From the NCBI RefSeq assembly GCF_000002425.4, contig NC_037263.1:5394959-5458958 (forward strand): a DNA stretch of 64,000 nucleotides, given 5' to 3'. Under the pieces are notes generated by a model. The model had not been told where the DNA came from. It ran no database searches and was given only the letters and a program-made list of their open reading frames with translations. Source of the stretch: Physcomitrium patens. Taxonomy: Eukaryota; Streptophyta; Bryopsida; Funariales; Funariaceae. The translations under genes and the position numbers were made by a program. Of the stretch, positions 44,971-57,696 are shown piece by piece (the first letter of the stretch is position 1; each line of letters opens with the position of its first letter).

Positions 44971-45790
44971 ATTGAATCAAAATTGAGATTAACTACTACA
45001 TTAATTTAATAGCCTATTGCCATGATTTACTCTTGCACACATGCATAAATATTGTGCTTTGGTTAGCTCCTAGATGCCAACTTCACCAAGCATTTTCAGA
45101 GTAACATGCCTCCAATGTTATTGTATTTTGAAAGTACACATTTTGGAGTGTATATGGGTGCAAAGGAGCACATTACAACTTAAAACAGGATGATCTATGG
45201 TATAGCATTTTTGTTAGAATAAACCTTGAATCATTTGTGTCGACAGATGGTGCTTCATTCCATTTGATAGCAATCGAGATGTAAGGGACTTTGTAAGTCC
45301 ATTAGTAAAGAGTGTGAGAAAAATTGGGGAGGTGACGTCTGTAAAGTAAAATAATATCTAGAGAGGAGACATGTTGTTGGAAATTGGAAGTAGTAATCAT
45401 AAGATCAATAGAAAGTGGAGAATGAGTGTGTGCTCTCAAAATCAAGGCATCTTGTATGTGAACTCATCAATGGTAACAACAATAGAAGATCCTAAAGATT
45501 GATGTAGAGACCATGAAATTGTGAGTGATTAATTTGTGATGTTGTTGCTGATCTATTTTTGGGTAGATGGACGACTTTGGTGTAGATTGTGTATTGGAAG
45601 TAACTATTATGTTTTTATTTTCTTTCTTGGGGGAGGAGAGAGATCCAAGAAGGCTACATCTCTAACAACTCACTTCAAAGATGAGTTACTTGCTTATATT
45701 TCTTAATTAGTCTTACATAACTTGATGAGAACTAGGCCTCGATTAGTAGCAGTAAAAGAATGAAACCATTCTTATTGGTTACATGATCAC
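44971..45790. other. Unassigned stretch with a degraded open frame
   Basis: The plus-strand frame from about 45243 (FIPFDSNRDVRDFVSPLVKS) to about 45705 has only a handful of stops in some 155 codons, more open than the surroundings. I do not recognise a family. It might be a decayed exon or transposon piece. The rest of the stretch shows nothing. Confidence 0.3.
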
Positions 45791-45796
45791 TCAGTT

Positions 45797-45874
45797 AAAC
45801 TTTGATCATATTGAGAACAAAGAATCATGGAGGCTAAACTTTGATCATATTGAGAACAAAGAAACATGGAGGCT
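45797..45874. repeat. 39-bp tandem duplication
   Basis: Two adjacent units of 39 bp (45797-45835 and 45836-45874), starting AAACTTTGATCATATTGAG, with one difference (AATCATGG against AAACATGG). Confidence 0.92.
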
Positions 45875-45958
45875 AAAATTTATTAGATATGTGCATTTGA
45901 GTGGGATCAGAGAAAAGTATATGTGAGGAAATGATTCTAAGAAGTACCTACCTACACA

Positions 45959-46106
45959 GCATATCATTTCTGTTAGTCATGTTTAATATAAAATTAAATG
46001 TTTGTCGTTTGTAATCCATAGTGGAGTTCCTAGCATATCATTTCTGTAAGACATGTTTAATATAAAATTAAATGTTTGTCGTTTGTAATCCATAGTGAAG
46101 TTCCTA
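45959..46106. repeat. 74-bp tandem duplication
   Basis: Two adjacent units of 74 bp (45959-46032 and 46033-46106), starting GCATATCATTTCTGT, with only three or so differences. A recent duplication compared with the age of the surrounding repeats. Confidence 0.92.
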
Positions 46107-46328
46107 TCACATGTTCAGTGCATTCTCCTCCGATACAAAATCCCAATTCCATTCACCAACTATGTTGCCATGGAAGTTCTATTTTAAATTTATTATGCAA
46201 TTGTTGATTAAGTATGATGGGTGAGTTGGAATTTTTCTTGAATAAGTACAGTTGTTTTATCATGTAAACACCAGAAAGTGCAGAACGCATAAAAACGTGG
46301 CCAACCACACTGGTATCCACTAGAATAA

Positions 46329-46360
<32 letters not shown>
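46329..46360. repeat. (TA)n(TG)n microsatellite
   Basis: About 11 TA units followed by 5 GT units at the left edge of the GC-balanced island. Confidence 0.92.
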
Positions 46361-46380
46361 TTTTCTTTGTGTAATTTAAG

Positions 46381-49300
46381 ATACAGTGGGGAGCAGTCGG
46401 CGCAGAAATTCTGTGAAGAAGAAACCAATGCTGCAATTCTGGAAAGCTCCTGGAAACTCGAATTGGTGTTTTATTTCGTATTCAAATCACTGCAGTAGAT
46501 GCATGCACGAGGTCTGCTGGTCGGAGTCTCACACTGTCGCGAGTGGTGTCGTGAGTTTGGAAAGACGCTGCCGCTAGAAGTGGGTCGATGAGGTGACCCA
46601 CTCATAGCGTAGATTAATCCAGTCTGCGGGATCCACCACAACGTCATGTTCAAAATTAGACGATGAGTAAATTCACTGTTTGCTCCGCGTAATTGCACAC
46701 TCGACAGCTTATTTCTCGCACCAGAGTTCCTGCTTCTGCCACTTGTCCAGAATTTGCAGACTCGGAATTGGCAGATATAGTCAATCGTCGAGTCTCAACT
46801 CCGAAGAGTTGTATTCGACCAGCCTTAGCAGAGTGGGGAAATCAATAGTCCAGTACGTAAAACATGTGATATGGTCAAACATGGTACAAGTCTTCTTCAT
46901 GCAATCAATCAACTGCCTTACGGTGCTTTCACCAGGTATGTTACATTGCTTAAGTATTAATCCCAAGATTAGTAATATCTATTTTTAGTTACTGAGTACT
47001 TATATTCAAACACATCTACAAATTCAACTTACAAATCTCTCGCTCCTGGTTTAACTTCAAGAATCCATCTGTTCACAGTAAGTTATAACTGAAGTCAGTA
47101 ATTAATCAAGTTGCATATTCAATTGTTTTAATTGAAAGAACAGCATATTAGTTGGTGCTGAGTTGCGAACGAGATACTGCATTGTAACACACTGGAACTG
47201 GCGGACGTCATCTGCCGGATATCCTCCTGGCGCACCCAGTTTGAATGTCGGCTTGCTTAAGTATTGACTAGCCAGGTCTTTGAGGGCTTGTAGATCCCAT
47301 GGCTCAATAGGTTAAAATAGTGACAAGACATGGAAGTTGTAACAATGTGGATGTCGATGCACGTTTCTTAAGGTGCGTGTCCTTAAAAATGGAGTCCCGT
47401 TGTCGATGGGGGTCACCTGAACGCGAGTCAATGCTCCGACAAGTTACAACGTTAGGAATATCTTCCCACCGAGTTAGGTATGCGCGTTAAAAAAATGTTT
47501 TTGTGGCAATGAGGCAGGATCCCTATGATACTGTCCAGTTTCTTTATCATAGATTGACCACGCTCTGGTGAGTATAGAGACATCTGCAGTTGAGAAATTT
47601 GTGGTCTTCGGCGGTGAGCATCCGAAAATCAAACTCACAGGTTTTGTGGAGCATTGGGTGCGTTTCAATGCAAGTTCGTTACGATTCTTGGGGTCCTGCT
47701 TTTCCAAGCCCCCACATGCAGTAACTCCCGATTAAGAAATTATATAGGTTACTCATTTTGATAGAATATATTTAAAGGCGTAGCCTCTGAGGGTGTCGCA
47801 TTTGCAGTTAATAGTATATTGTGACCTTTGATCTAAGAATGCAAGTGATTCATAATGTATAGAAACGAATGCCTCAAGAGGTTTCGAAACGGTCTACTTG
47901 CTTGAAGTACATGCCATTATTGAAGCGCTGCAAAGATTTGTTACTGCTTGTCATTGCAGTTTGTGTTTGAAAAGTATTTCGGTCGTGGGTGGCTTTGACT
48001 TCAAAGAATTGCGGGCAGCAACGTGTTAATCCACGACGAAACCAGCTCGAAATCACATAAACCTGCCCCAATTTCTAACAGTCATTTGGAAAATTCTGTC
48101 TGGGGGTCAGCGGATCGAGTGTGCGCTTTCTGGTGTCCTAAGCAACGGCACTCAACACAGACTTGCTCTTAGCCGAGTTTTGCAAAAAATGATTGGTGAG
48201 TCGAAACATGTGACAGAAACTCCCTGCTCAAGTTTTTCTGCGTCCCTGTGAACTTGCCTATGTGATCGTTAGCTTCTGTATGAAACGACTCTGCGTTTGG
48301 TTCTCTTCTAGGTTGGACCCTCTCGAGGTCGTCCGCCGTGAGCTACCGAGAAAATTTGTGTGCATGGGTCATTAACCGATTTGGAGAATAAACATTTTCA
48401 CCAGTAGTTGAAGTCACTCGGAGACACAAGTTCACTAGTATATCGTTCAAATCTTTTTTGTAGAATTGGGGCGACGTAGGCCGTGATTACAACATAATTA
48501 CAGAGTGATCTGAAATCAAAGTAATTCAGCTCTAAAGTTTTTCGTCGGATGGGTGCCTGTTCTCCAAACAAAAAATCTCCTAGCCGCTCTGAACCTTACA
48601 TTCCGGTGGATCAACCGAGGGTAGGCAAAACTTGTGCTCACTGTGATACAACCTCTAATTACGACCAAACGATTCTCTTGCCGAATTTCTTCCCCATTTT
48701 TGAATCTACAGTAGAATTGCAATCACTGGATTCGTTCTTCCGAAGCACTTTCTTCAGAATAAGCTTCCCTTCAATCTCCTGGACAGTGATAAGTTTGTAA
48801 TCGCAGAAATCATCAGAATTGACCGACAACTTCTCTCCACCACTCTTGCACGTTAACAAAAACTCTCGAAACGCCCAGTTCATACCTAATCGCATGGTAT
48901 AGTCTCCACCCTTTGATCTCACACTGGCCAGAGGGAAAGACGAGTTCAGGTTGACGACTGCCAATTCCAATTCCCGGTTGGTTTCGTTCAGTATCATCGC
49001 GGTGAGCATGTCATTTGTCATGACGCGGCAAAACTCCACGGCAATCGCTGTTCACTCAATCCAGCGGAACAGTTCCAACACAACCCTCCGACTTCTCTAT
49101 ACCAACCGAACAGCCTGCTACTAATACACTTCTCGACGACAATCTCCACATATACGAACTAGCCGAAGCACCTCTACTCAACTCGCCCAATCTGTCAAGA
49201 CACATACATCGATGTAGCACAAGAAAACGATGAATCAGTGCAAGTTTCATGTGATCGGGTGATGGATCGAAGCGCACGGGGTGAACAAACAACTGGAACA

Positions 49301-49760
49301 AAGATAACAACGAATCAGTTTCGCTTTGCTTCGTGAAACGGTAACAAGTCCACCGATTGTCGATGTTATCCATAGTTAGATCCTTGGTTTACGCCTTTCC
49401 TCAGACCAACGGGAAGCATCCGCACATTGACCTGGGTCTTGCATTTTTTCAAGTTTGCAACACAAAAGCTCTGCAGACAATCGCTACAACACACGATGCA
49501 TTTGTCGGTTTGCAGCAGAATTGCGGGCGCCCACAAGGTGTCCCGAAAGCATTGCCCGGATCCTTCCCAAGTGTAGTGTTTGTGGGATTCTTGTGATGTA
49601 GAGATGTCATCGCCAGTGAATTCAATCTCAGGTTCCGATCTATTCCACAATCTGAAGCTCGTGAGAATTGCGTTTTCCTAGTTACCATTGATTTGTTTGT
49701 TTGTTTTGTCTTTCGTCATTTCGAGAGTGGGTTTGTATTAGAGAGAAAAGATAGTTACAA
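46381..49760. other. GC-balanced, low-copy island
   Basis: About 3.4 kb with much higher GC than the rest of the window and no similarity to any repeat here. It looks like genic DNA: many medium-length frames occur on both strands because stops are rarer. Apart from the ORF at 48659-49021 no product could be identified. The minus-strand frames at 46966-46781 and 49650-49366 (the latter Cys-rich, CIVCCSDCLQSFC) could be exons of one or more genes, but I could not place splice sites or a consistent reading frame. Confidence 0.55.
48659..49021 (-). CDS. Small uncharacterised protein, 120 aa
   Basis: This is the most credible protein-coding gene in the window. The frame is open upstream to 49039, but the first ATG is at 49021 (MTNDML), giving 120 codons to TAA at 48659. 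Codon use is GC-balanced, unlike the transposons. The protein looks like a compact beta-rich domain (MILNETNRELELAVVNLN; WAFREFLLTCKSGGEKLSV; DDFCDYKLITVQEIEGKL) followed by a basic C-terminus (MGKKFGKR). No signal peptide or membrane segment. The pattern of a short domain with an N-E-T start and a DDF-CDYK block reminds me of small uncharacterised domain proteins annotated in mosses and liverworts; this is recall, unverified. It may be single-exon or the last exon of a longer gene. No promoter could be fixed. Confidence 0.55.
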   Translation of the reverse strand: MTNDMLTAMILNETNRELELAVVNLNSSFPLASVRSKGGDYTMRLGMNWAFREFLLTCKSGGEKLSVNSDDFCDYKLITVQEIEGKLILKKVLRKNESSDCNSTVDSKMGKKFGKRIVWS

Positions 49761-49855
49761 ATGGGAAGTGATGGTGGAGTGACTCCTTGATAAATGATGT
49801 GTAGGATTAAGCACAGATTTATCGTATGTTTCTTACATGTGGACTAATTAAACGG

Positions 49856-49914
49856 TTTTTTTTTTTTTTTTTTTTTTTTCCTTCCTTCCTTCCTTCCTTC
49901 CTTCCTTCCTTCCT
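49856..49914. repeat. Poly-T tract followed by (CCTT)9
   Basis: 23 T followed by nine perfect CCTT units, at the right edge of the gene-like island. On the minus strand this is (AAGG)9 followed by poly-A. It could mark a retroposed poly-A tail or be a simple microsatellite. Confidence 0.93.
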
Positions 49915-51529
49915 TGTTCTTCAATGGAAAGGTTTTTAGAAATCCAATTATCTTATCATGTTGCAAAGTTGTTTCTGTGTTAAGTGTCTTGGCACTTTTT
50001 ATGGCTTCATTTTGTGCCACTTTCTTTGAAAGATGTTCCATGTGTTGCGAACATAGCCATCCATTTTTGGTCCTTTTTTCTTTTTTGTTATGTTTTTGGT
50101 GGAAAATCAATCTTGTTTTTTGAATGCTTTGTTATTGCATTCTAATCACATATTCTATATTATTGTGCATTATAGAAGTAACAATATGTTAGGGATGTGG
50201 TAGATAAAGATACAATGTTGTTAATTTGGTAGATGAGGATGATTAAATTAAAAAGATAAGAATCATCCAAATTAATTTGGCCTTTCAGCTACATCCTTAC
50301 CTACCACAACCAAATTAAATATCGTCTCTTATTGTTTATTTGTAGAATTAATAATGTAAATTAAAATATTTATGGTTTAGATAATCACTCAAGAAGATAT
50401 TCTTTATATATTATACAACTATATATGGTCAATATATACTTTAAATAATTGGTCATCTCTATATTATTATTTTAAAAACTGTTGTTTGTACATTAAATTT
50501 TTATTGTAGAAGATTAAAACCTAGTTTGTTATATCAACAAAAATAAATCCAAAATGCTCTATTGCATTACTATAGATTTGATGATCATGTTTAATTATAC
50601 ATATTTTTATTTAAAGAGATAAGAGATAATCAAGGATTTATTTTGGTATTATTAAATATGAACTTTTTCTAATCCTTGTCTAATCCTTTGAAGAAATAGT
50701 GACGTAATAGAATTGTGGTATTTTTTTCTTCCGTGCAATATACATACAACTTCAAATAAAGAAATATTTTGATTAAGATACTTTTAAAAATAAAGTTAAA
50801 AAATTTAGAATACAATTTTTATTTTATATGACTACTAGTAATTTAAGAAATATCTAAAAATAAGTTAAATGTTGGTACAATTAGCTTCTACTGTCATGAC
50901 ATTGAATTTCTTTTATTTCATCCTTTAAATTAATAATTTCAATATGATTACCTTCATAAATGAAAAAAAAATTAAGCCATAAAATGTTAATTTATTAATT
51001 ATTTTTTTACCAAGTATTAAGTAATTTGTAATAATAATATATATATATATATATACATATATTATTAATATAAAATTATATTATATTATTATATAATTTT
51101 ATTATTAATAGCATAGACTTAATTATTACATTAGTAAATCATTTTTTATTTATTTTTCAAAATAAAGACTTATTTATGTTATTTTTTGTTGATTGAAAGC
51201 CAATATTTGTAACTAAAATCTTTAAAGTATTATTATAAAATATCCAATTAGTTTTTAATTATTTTGTCTATACAAGTCTAAAGCCTTTCTAATATTTTTA
51301 ATATCTATTATATTTAGTCTAATTTATAACTACCCTTGAAGATAAGAAAAATATATAAAATATATAAATATATGAATATATCTTATTATTGTGTAGGAAG
51401 ATTTTTTATGTATAATCTTTTTGTTGGATTCTATTCTTTTCTTTTTTGTACATACTAGACTGATTATCCTAATTACTTTCTATTTTTATATTTAAATGAA
51501 TATTATATTTGATGTTTTTGTAAAAATAA

Positions 51530-51566
<37 letters not shown>

Positions 51567-52941
51567 GAAAATTATGTCAAATAATGTGCATGATTTGATG
51601 TAATTAAAAACTTATATATTTAATATATTTATTTTAAAAATATATATAAATAAAAAATACAATCTTTAATTGACTTTGGACAAAAATACTAACAACCAAA
51701 AGATGTTAGTTTATAAATTATGTTACGTCATATTTTAGGTTTTTTTAAATTAAGATTTGAAAATAAATAACAAAAAATATTTGAAGAAAAAATCAACTAA
51801 TTATAATATTTTTTTATATTATATTTTATAGTATTTAAAAAAATGATATAAAGTATTTTAGTTGAAATATAAATTATCTAATTTTAAATAATTTGAAAAA
51901 AATAAAACTAATGGATTTTTTATATATAATTTTTTTTAAATCTAAAAATAATTAATTATATATTTTAATATTTTTTCTATTTTTTTCAAATTTCTCAACT
52001 TCTTTGAATATATTGGTGTATATTACATGTACTAAAATTTTCAAAATTAGTGGTTGTAAATTTTAATTTATTTTTTAATTTATTTTTTTAGATTTATTTT
52101 ACTATGTTTATTTTACTATATTTATTTTTGAAGTAAAAATAAAACAAAAAACTCATAATTCTTTAATTTATTTTTTTTAAAAACATGAAATTCTTCTAAT
52201 ATTTTTCTTGTCTTCTTTCTATTATTGGATTTTAAAAATAAAAAAGACTATTACTTTTGTGCATTTAGAATGTGTACACAGGAAATTTGAAAAGTAAATG
52301 AAAGATGTATATTTTTTATATTAAATGCATAGAGTAGCTTAGTAATAATATGGAATGATTTTTAATTTTAGAAGTAACATCTACTATTATTCTCTTTCTA
52401 AGTTGTCATATTTTCTGTAGATTGCTTTTATTAAAATATATAATGAGCATATCATTATCTTGTTATTGTTTTATTTTCTTAATATAATCATGTAGGAGAG
52501 AATTTATGAAACTTACAAAAAGAAGACCATAACTTAGCTATTTTCATAGATAAGCCAACATTTTTTTATTCTATGCTCAATATAGTCTACTTTTTCTTTC
52601 TTGTTTAATACTAAATTTTAAGTTTTATATCAAATTATTTAAATAATTGAAGATTATTAGATTACAAGCATATGAATTAGATTTTGTTTTCAAAACAAAA
52701 TATGCTTTTAACTTAGCTAAGTTGATATTAATTCACATTCTTCAACATGTTTTATAAATATTATTGCATTAAAAAATCACTTTTTTGATATTTTATTTTT
52801 AAATACTAACAATTCTGTAATTAGGATTATTATGTTGTTGTGGATATGTTAGATCAATTTATTATAAGCTTAATGTTTGAAATTAAGAAAAAAAAAAACT
52901 TCTTATATATTGAAATTAATTAATATTTTAAAAATAATTCT

Positions 52942-52977
<36 letters not shown>

Positions 52978-53337
52978 GTCTTTTATGTCTTGTTGTAAAT
53001 GTCATTGAGGTTTTTTTTAAATGAGTATTAGTTATTTTTAATTATTACATAGGATTTTTTTAGAATTAACTAAAATAGCTCTCAAGATCTTCAATATTTA
53101 GTTTTTTAAAAATTCTAAATAAAAGGTTTCTTTTAGTCTTAAATAATAATATATATTACCACATATTCAAAAAAAAATTACATTGTAATTTTTTATAAAA
53201 ATTTAATTGATATGTAAAATAAATAATATTATATTATTACTTGAATGTATAATTGATATAATTGTCTTTACTATTTAAAGATGTTTTTAGCTCTATTTAG
53301 TCTTAAAATTTATTTTTTAAAATCTATTATTGAAACA
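49915..53337. other. AT-rich stretch without recognisable genes
   Basis: About 3.4 kb of very AT-rich DNA. I see no coding sequence, LTR or repeat with a partner in the window. Simple repeats are (TA)n at about 51036-51058, (TAA)n at 51531-51566 and (TA)n at 52943-52972. Confidence 0.6.
51531..51566. repeat. (TAA)12 microsatellite
   Basis: Twelve uninterrupted ATA/TAA units. Confidence 0.92.
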
Positions 53338-55735
53338 TATCACAGACATACATAATTACCTAAATAAGAAGTATTAGGTAGAAGATAAATAAAGGTAGAT
53401 TCGATAATATCTTATGGAGAAGCTTTGTAGAATCTCTATAGATATGGATTTGACTTTAAATATGTTTATTGTTGATTGATAGGTTAGAAAATTAGCCAAA
53501 AAATTAGACATGTTGTTATAATATAATACTTAATGAATAAAAGATAGAAAAAAAAAATTATATTATAAAATATCTTATTTTAAAATATTATAGCAAACTA
53601 AATTAAAAATGTAGATAGCAATCAATGAGATAATAGAACTAAAAAGTGCTAATATTAATTTTTTGCAAAATGGATTTCTATTTATTTTGTAGGACCATAA
53701 ATAAAAATAAAAAAAGTAGATTGGAAAATTAAATGATCTAGGCATGTGTAGAAAAAAATTAAGAATAGATTTTAGTAAAATTTACCTTAAGAAGCCAAGA
53801 ATTGATACCAAAAGAGGATCAGTTGTCAACTTGGATCAAAATCAGATCCTGAGGCACATAACCACGCACCTATAGTGATTCTAGGATTCATTTTTAGATT
53901 AAAGAGTGGGATTTGAAGACAAACTTGAGGAGAGATTTTTAGGCATTGGTTTTATGTTATTTGGATCAATATTGAGAATTACAAGGATTTTCAAAGTTAA
54001 TAATGTTCTTGGTAGGATTAGAGTTTGAGAAATAAAAATATATTTATAAATTTGAGAATTCCTTGAGTTTTGTGGTTTGTGTATGAGTGAAATTTGGAAA
54101 GTGTATTGGTATGCTAGTTGTAAATGTGTTTGCAAAATTTGATATCAATCAAATGGTTAGATTGAAGTATATAAGGATTTTTGTAGATTGACGTCTTAGA
54201 AATTAGAATTCAAAGGTCAATGAGTGTTTCTAAGATTTTCAGCAATCTATCAATTGGATTGAAGTGAAATATTTTTTTATGGATATTAGACTTGATTTTC
54301 AACATTTAACTGAAATTTAAAGGCAATTCAATGTTTAAGAAGGAAATATTGGCACTGGAAGTTCAACATTTAGGTTAGAGTAGGAGGCCACCCAATATTT
54401 GATTGGATTATCTTGTATTTCTTTCAATTAATAAGTACGATTAATTTCATCTTTTTTATGCTAGTTCCTAATTAAGATATTAAGAAGTGTACAAATTTTG
54501 AGTTGATATCAATGGTTTGAACATTAGTTGTTGAGGTTCCATTTTGCTATAGGATTTGTTAAGAATTGGTTTAAGATCTACGATTTGATTAGGATCTAAT
54601 TTAGGGTTTGTCTATAGTTTGATTAGAACTTAGGATTTGGTCTAGGATTTAGTTAAAATTAGATTTTAGATTAGAACTTAATTAAGATTTGACTAATATT
54701 TGTATAGGATTTTATTAGAATTTGATGTAGGATTTGGTTAAGATTCAATTATGATTTCAATTAAGCTTATATTAGGATTTTTATATTAATATTTCTTTAA
54801 GGTTCTTTGTTGTTTCTTTAAAGTTTTTATTTCTAATATTTATTTGATATTATTATTATTTTTTTATATGTTTATTTTTATATTTTTTAAAGATTTTTTT
54901 TTATTTTTTTTTGAGATTAAATCATGACTTTTTTGTGTTTTTTTTGTGACTTCTTTTAAATTTATTTTAATATATTAAAGTTTGATTGGATTTATTAGGA
55001 ATTACTTGAAGTTTATTTAAGACTCTATTAGACTTAGTAGAATTATTGGTTCATTTTTATTTATCTTCTACAGCTTAGTGCTTGGTGCATTTTCAAGCAA
55101 GAATATAAGTAATACAACAATGCGTTGCAAATATTGGCAATTTTATAATATAAGTTGATTACGTGGTATACATAGAGGATAATTTCTTTGTAAGTTAGAC
55201 ATACATTGGAGGTTTTATAGAACATTTTCACATAGCTCCTAATTAGATAGTATATATAGAAACAAGAATGAAGGCTTCTTCACTTTTATCAATGTTTTTT
55301 TTGTCCCTAGTCTCATTTCAAGAATCTCTAATATTCTTGCTTTTGATAATAATTATTCTAATTTTAATATATTATTATTTATGAATGAATATTTGTTCTT
55401 TTTGAGTGACATAAGAATATATTAAGATTTTTATTATTTGAGGTTCATATCCATGATAATTTAAAAAAATGCTAATTTATTTTTCTTATTTTATTTAAGA
55501 AGTAAGTATTTTTTTTTTTTTTTTTTATTATGCTTTAAAGATTGAAGAATTTCTACCTTGAAACTAATATTTTTTATTTTTTAACGTTGATTCTTTCTTT
55601 AAAGAAAGTGGACTATATTTTCTTTATATAAATTTTTATTGGATATCAAAATTTGAGGATTAATCTCCTTTAATTTGATTTAATGATCTATTAAAATTAT
55701 TTATTATAAAGATAGAGGAAAAAAATATAGATGCT
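53338..55735 (+). mobile_element. D-family LTR plus leader (D4), interrupted
   Basis: The LTR starts with TATCACAGACATAC (for TGTCATGGATATAT) at 53338 and is interrupted at 53511 by an LTR-like insertion. It resumes at 55120 with the TATA box (about 55249) and the hairpin region (AAGAATGAAG GCTT CTTCACTTTT, 55264-55287). A leader with blocks like those of other D copies runs to 55735, where another D LTR begins. No gag is preserved. Confidence 0.62.
53511..55119. mobile_element. LTR-like insertion (family E) in a D LTR
   Basis: A 1609-bp non-coding segment with ends TGTTGTTATAATATAATAC and GTAATACAACA, i.e. TGTTGT/ACAACA inverted termini, within an otherwise collinear D LTR. Its last about 45 bases (with GGTGCATTTTCAAGCAAGA) recur inverted at 62449-62495. 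It contains irregular repeats of the type AGGATTTGGTTAAGATT at about 54560-54790. No clear target duplication could be seen. Read as a solo LTR. Confidence 0.5.
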
Positions 55736-55924
55736 TGTCATAGAGATATTTAATTACCTAGATAAGAAATATAAAGTAAAAAATAAATATAGAAAAATTT
55801 GATAATATCTTATAGTAAAGCTTCCTAGAAACTCTATAGATATGGATTTGATTTTATACATGTTTGTAGTGGATTGGTAGATTAAAAATCTAGTCAATAA
55901 GTTAGCTACGTGTTGCATATGTTG
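55736..55924 (+). mobile_element. D-family LTR fragment (D5)
   Basis: Starts TGTCATAGAGATATT and matches the first about 190 bases of the D LTR, up to the segment AGCTACGTGTTGCATATGTTG, where the next D LTR begins. It is truncated before the TATA box. Confidence 0.65.
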
Positions 55925-56709
55925 ATATCATGGACATATTATCACTGACATATATACTTACTTTAATAATTACCTATATAATTAAATAAAAGTAGGTAGA
56001 AGTAAATAAAAGTAGATAAAAATAGATTAATTTTATAATATCTTCAAGTAAGCCTTCCAAGAAGCTCCAAAGACATGGTATTACTTTTACACGTATTTAT
56101 AGTTGACTTTAAGGTTAAAAACTTGGTCAACAAGTTAGCCACGTGTCACATATATAGATATGTGATGTATGCATAGAAAATTTGCCTTACAAGTTAAGAC
56201 ATTTTGTTGGTAAACTCAACTCATGTTAGAGGTCCTATAAAACATTACTATGTAGCTCTTAGATAGATATTATATATAGAAGCAAAAGTGAAGCCTTCTT
56301 CACTCTTATCAATTCCTTTCTTATTTTAATATAGATTCAAAAGTCTTTAGTTTTTTCGCAATAGCCGGTTCAATTTCTTTTCAATATATATATTTATTTA
56401 CTTCTATTTCATCATACTTCTTTAAAAAAAGTCTCACTTAGTTATTTACTTTCATCAAGTTTTTGTCATTGACAGATTTATAAGAATATATTTATAATAT
56501 CAAAGCTTTATTTTTTCTTAATTAAAAATAGATTATCTCTTTTTTTTTATAAGACATAAGTAAATTAGAAGTTGTATATTATCCTCTTCTAAACTAATAG
56601 TCTTTATTATTTTCTTTGTTCTTAAGTCTTCTCTTCTATTTGTCTTGAACAATATTAAGTATCTTCTTTTTTTAAGTGTAATCATAGCAAAGCTTTTTTG
56701 AAATAAAAA

Positions 56710-57695
56710 ATGCAATGGTACAAATGAAAGATTAATTGAGGGAGTTACTGCTTGCAATGCATCAACTCATTTTTCACAATAAGAGGCAACAAAAATGACA
56801 AAGAACAAAGATATAGAAATGATTGAAGCTGTTTCAATATCTGTACCAAATTATATCATTTTTTCTATGGTAGAACATCCTTTTAGTATAAGAGAACCAA
56901 GGATTGCAGTGCCCAAGAAGTTTGATGGCACAAGATCCAAATTTTGACGATTTATCAATCAAGTACAACTTGTGATTGAACTTCAATTCCAAAGCTATCA
57001 AATTCTAGGATTGTAAGTTAGATTCATTGGTATACTTCTTTTGGATTTAGCATCATCATAACTTTTATCTTTTTTTCAATAATGACATCTAGTATTGAAT
57101 AATTTGGAAGCTTTTTTGTAAGAATTTTAATCCATATATGGAGAACATGATGTAATTTGTGTTGCAACCAATAAGATCCATCTTTTGTGATAAAATAATT
57201 AATTGATAACATTACATACTTCACAATTTTGACAACTTGTAATTAGTGTCAAGTAAAATGATGTTGCACTTATTAGCTAATTTTTCTACGGATTATAATA
57301 TGAGGTAAAAAAATTGATTTTTAACTTACTTAATCTTCAAACATTAAGTTAAGTAATTGACTTTATTGTAGAGTATAACAATCAATTCTTTGAATTTTGA
57401 TCTGAGAGTCACACAAGTACATCTTAACATTATTGTAATTCAATCAAAATGCCAATATCTTTTCAAGATATATATTTAAAAGTAGAAGATATCCAAATTG
57501 ATGTTGTATATTTTAAATCTCTTATTGAGCAAGAAAAGACTTGTTATAATCAAGAAGGATTATACTTATATTATGGAAAACCTAAGCATACTGCTCAACA
57601 TTGGCTAAAGAAGCGACACAATCACAAAATCAGGAGTATGGCTGTCAAAAAAGATAGTATGTCAAAAAACAAGTTTATTCAGCTACAATAGGGAC
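56710..57695 (+). pseudogene. D1 gag
   Basis: Decayed capsid/nucleocapsid. The conserved capsid start PKKFDGTRSKF is at about 56918-56950, followed by a former Arg or Gly codon now TGA and FINQVQLVIELQFQSYQILG. After a poorly readable stretch, an open part at 57449-57691 ends in a zinc-knuckle relic at 57568-57609, YLYYGKPKHTAQHW, where three Cys of the CCHC pattern are now Tyr, Tyr and Trp and only His remains. Many stops and frame changes in between. Confidence 0.7.
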
Positions 57696-57696
57696 C

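Noticed and set aside
45243..45705. Semi-open plus-strand frame with few stops
   Set aside because: No family recognised and no start; not enough to call a gene or a copia-type element.
46381..47000. Exon candidates on both strands at the left end of the island
   Set aside because: Several overlapping frames are open because of higher GC; no consistent splice sites or recognisable domain to choose between them.
49366..49650. Cys-rich minus-strand frame CIVCCSDCLQSFC in the island
   Set aside because: Starts only at TTG, overlaps another open frame of similar length, and no known zinc-finger spacing is met. Kept only as a possible exon in the island entry.
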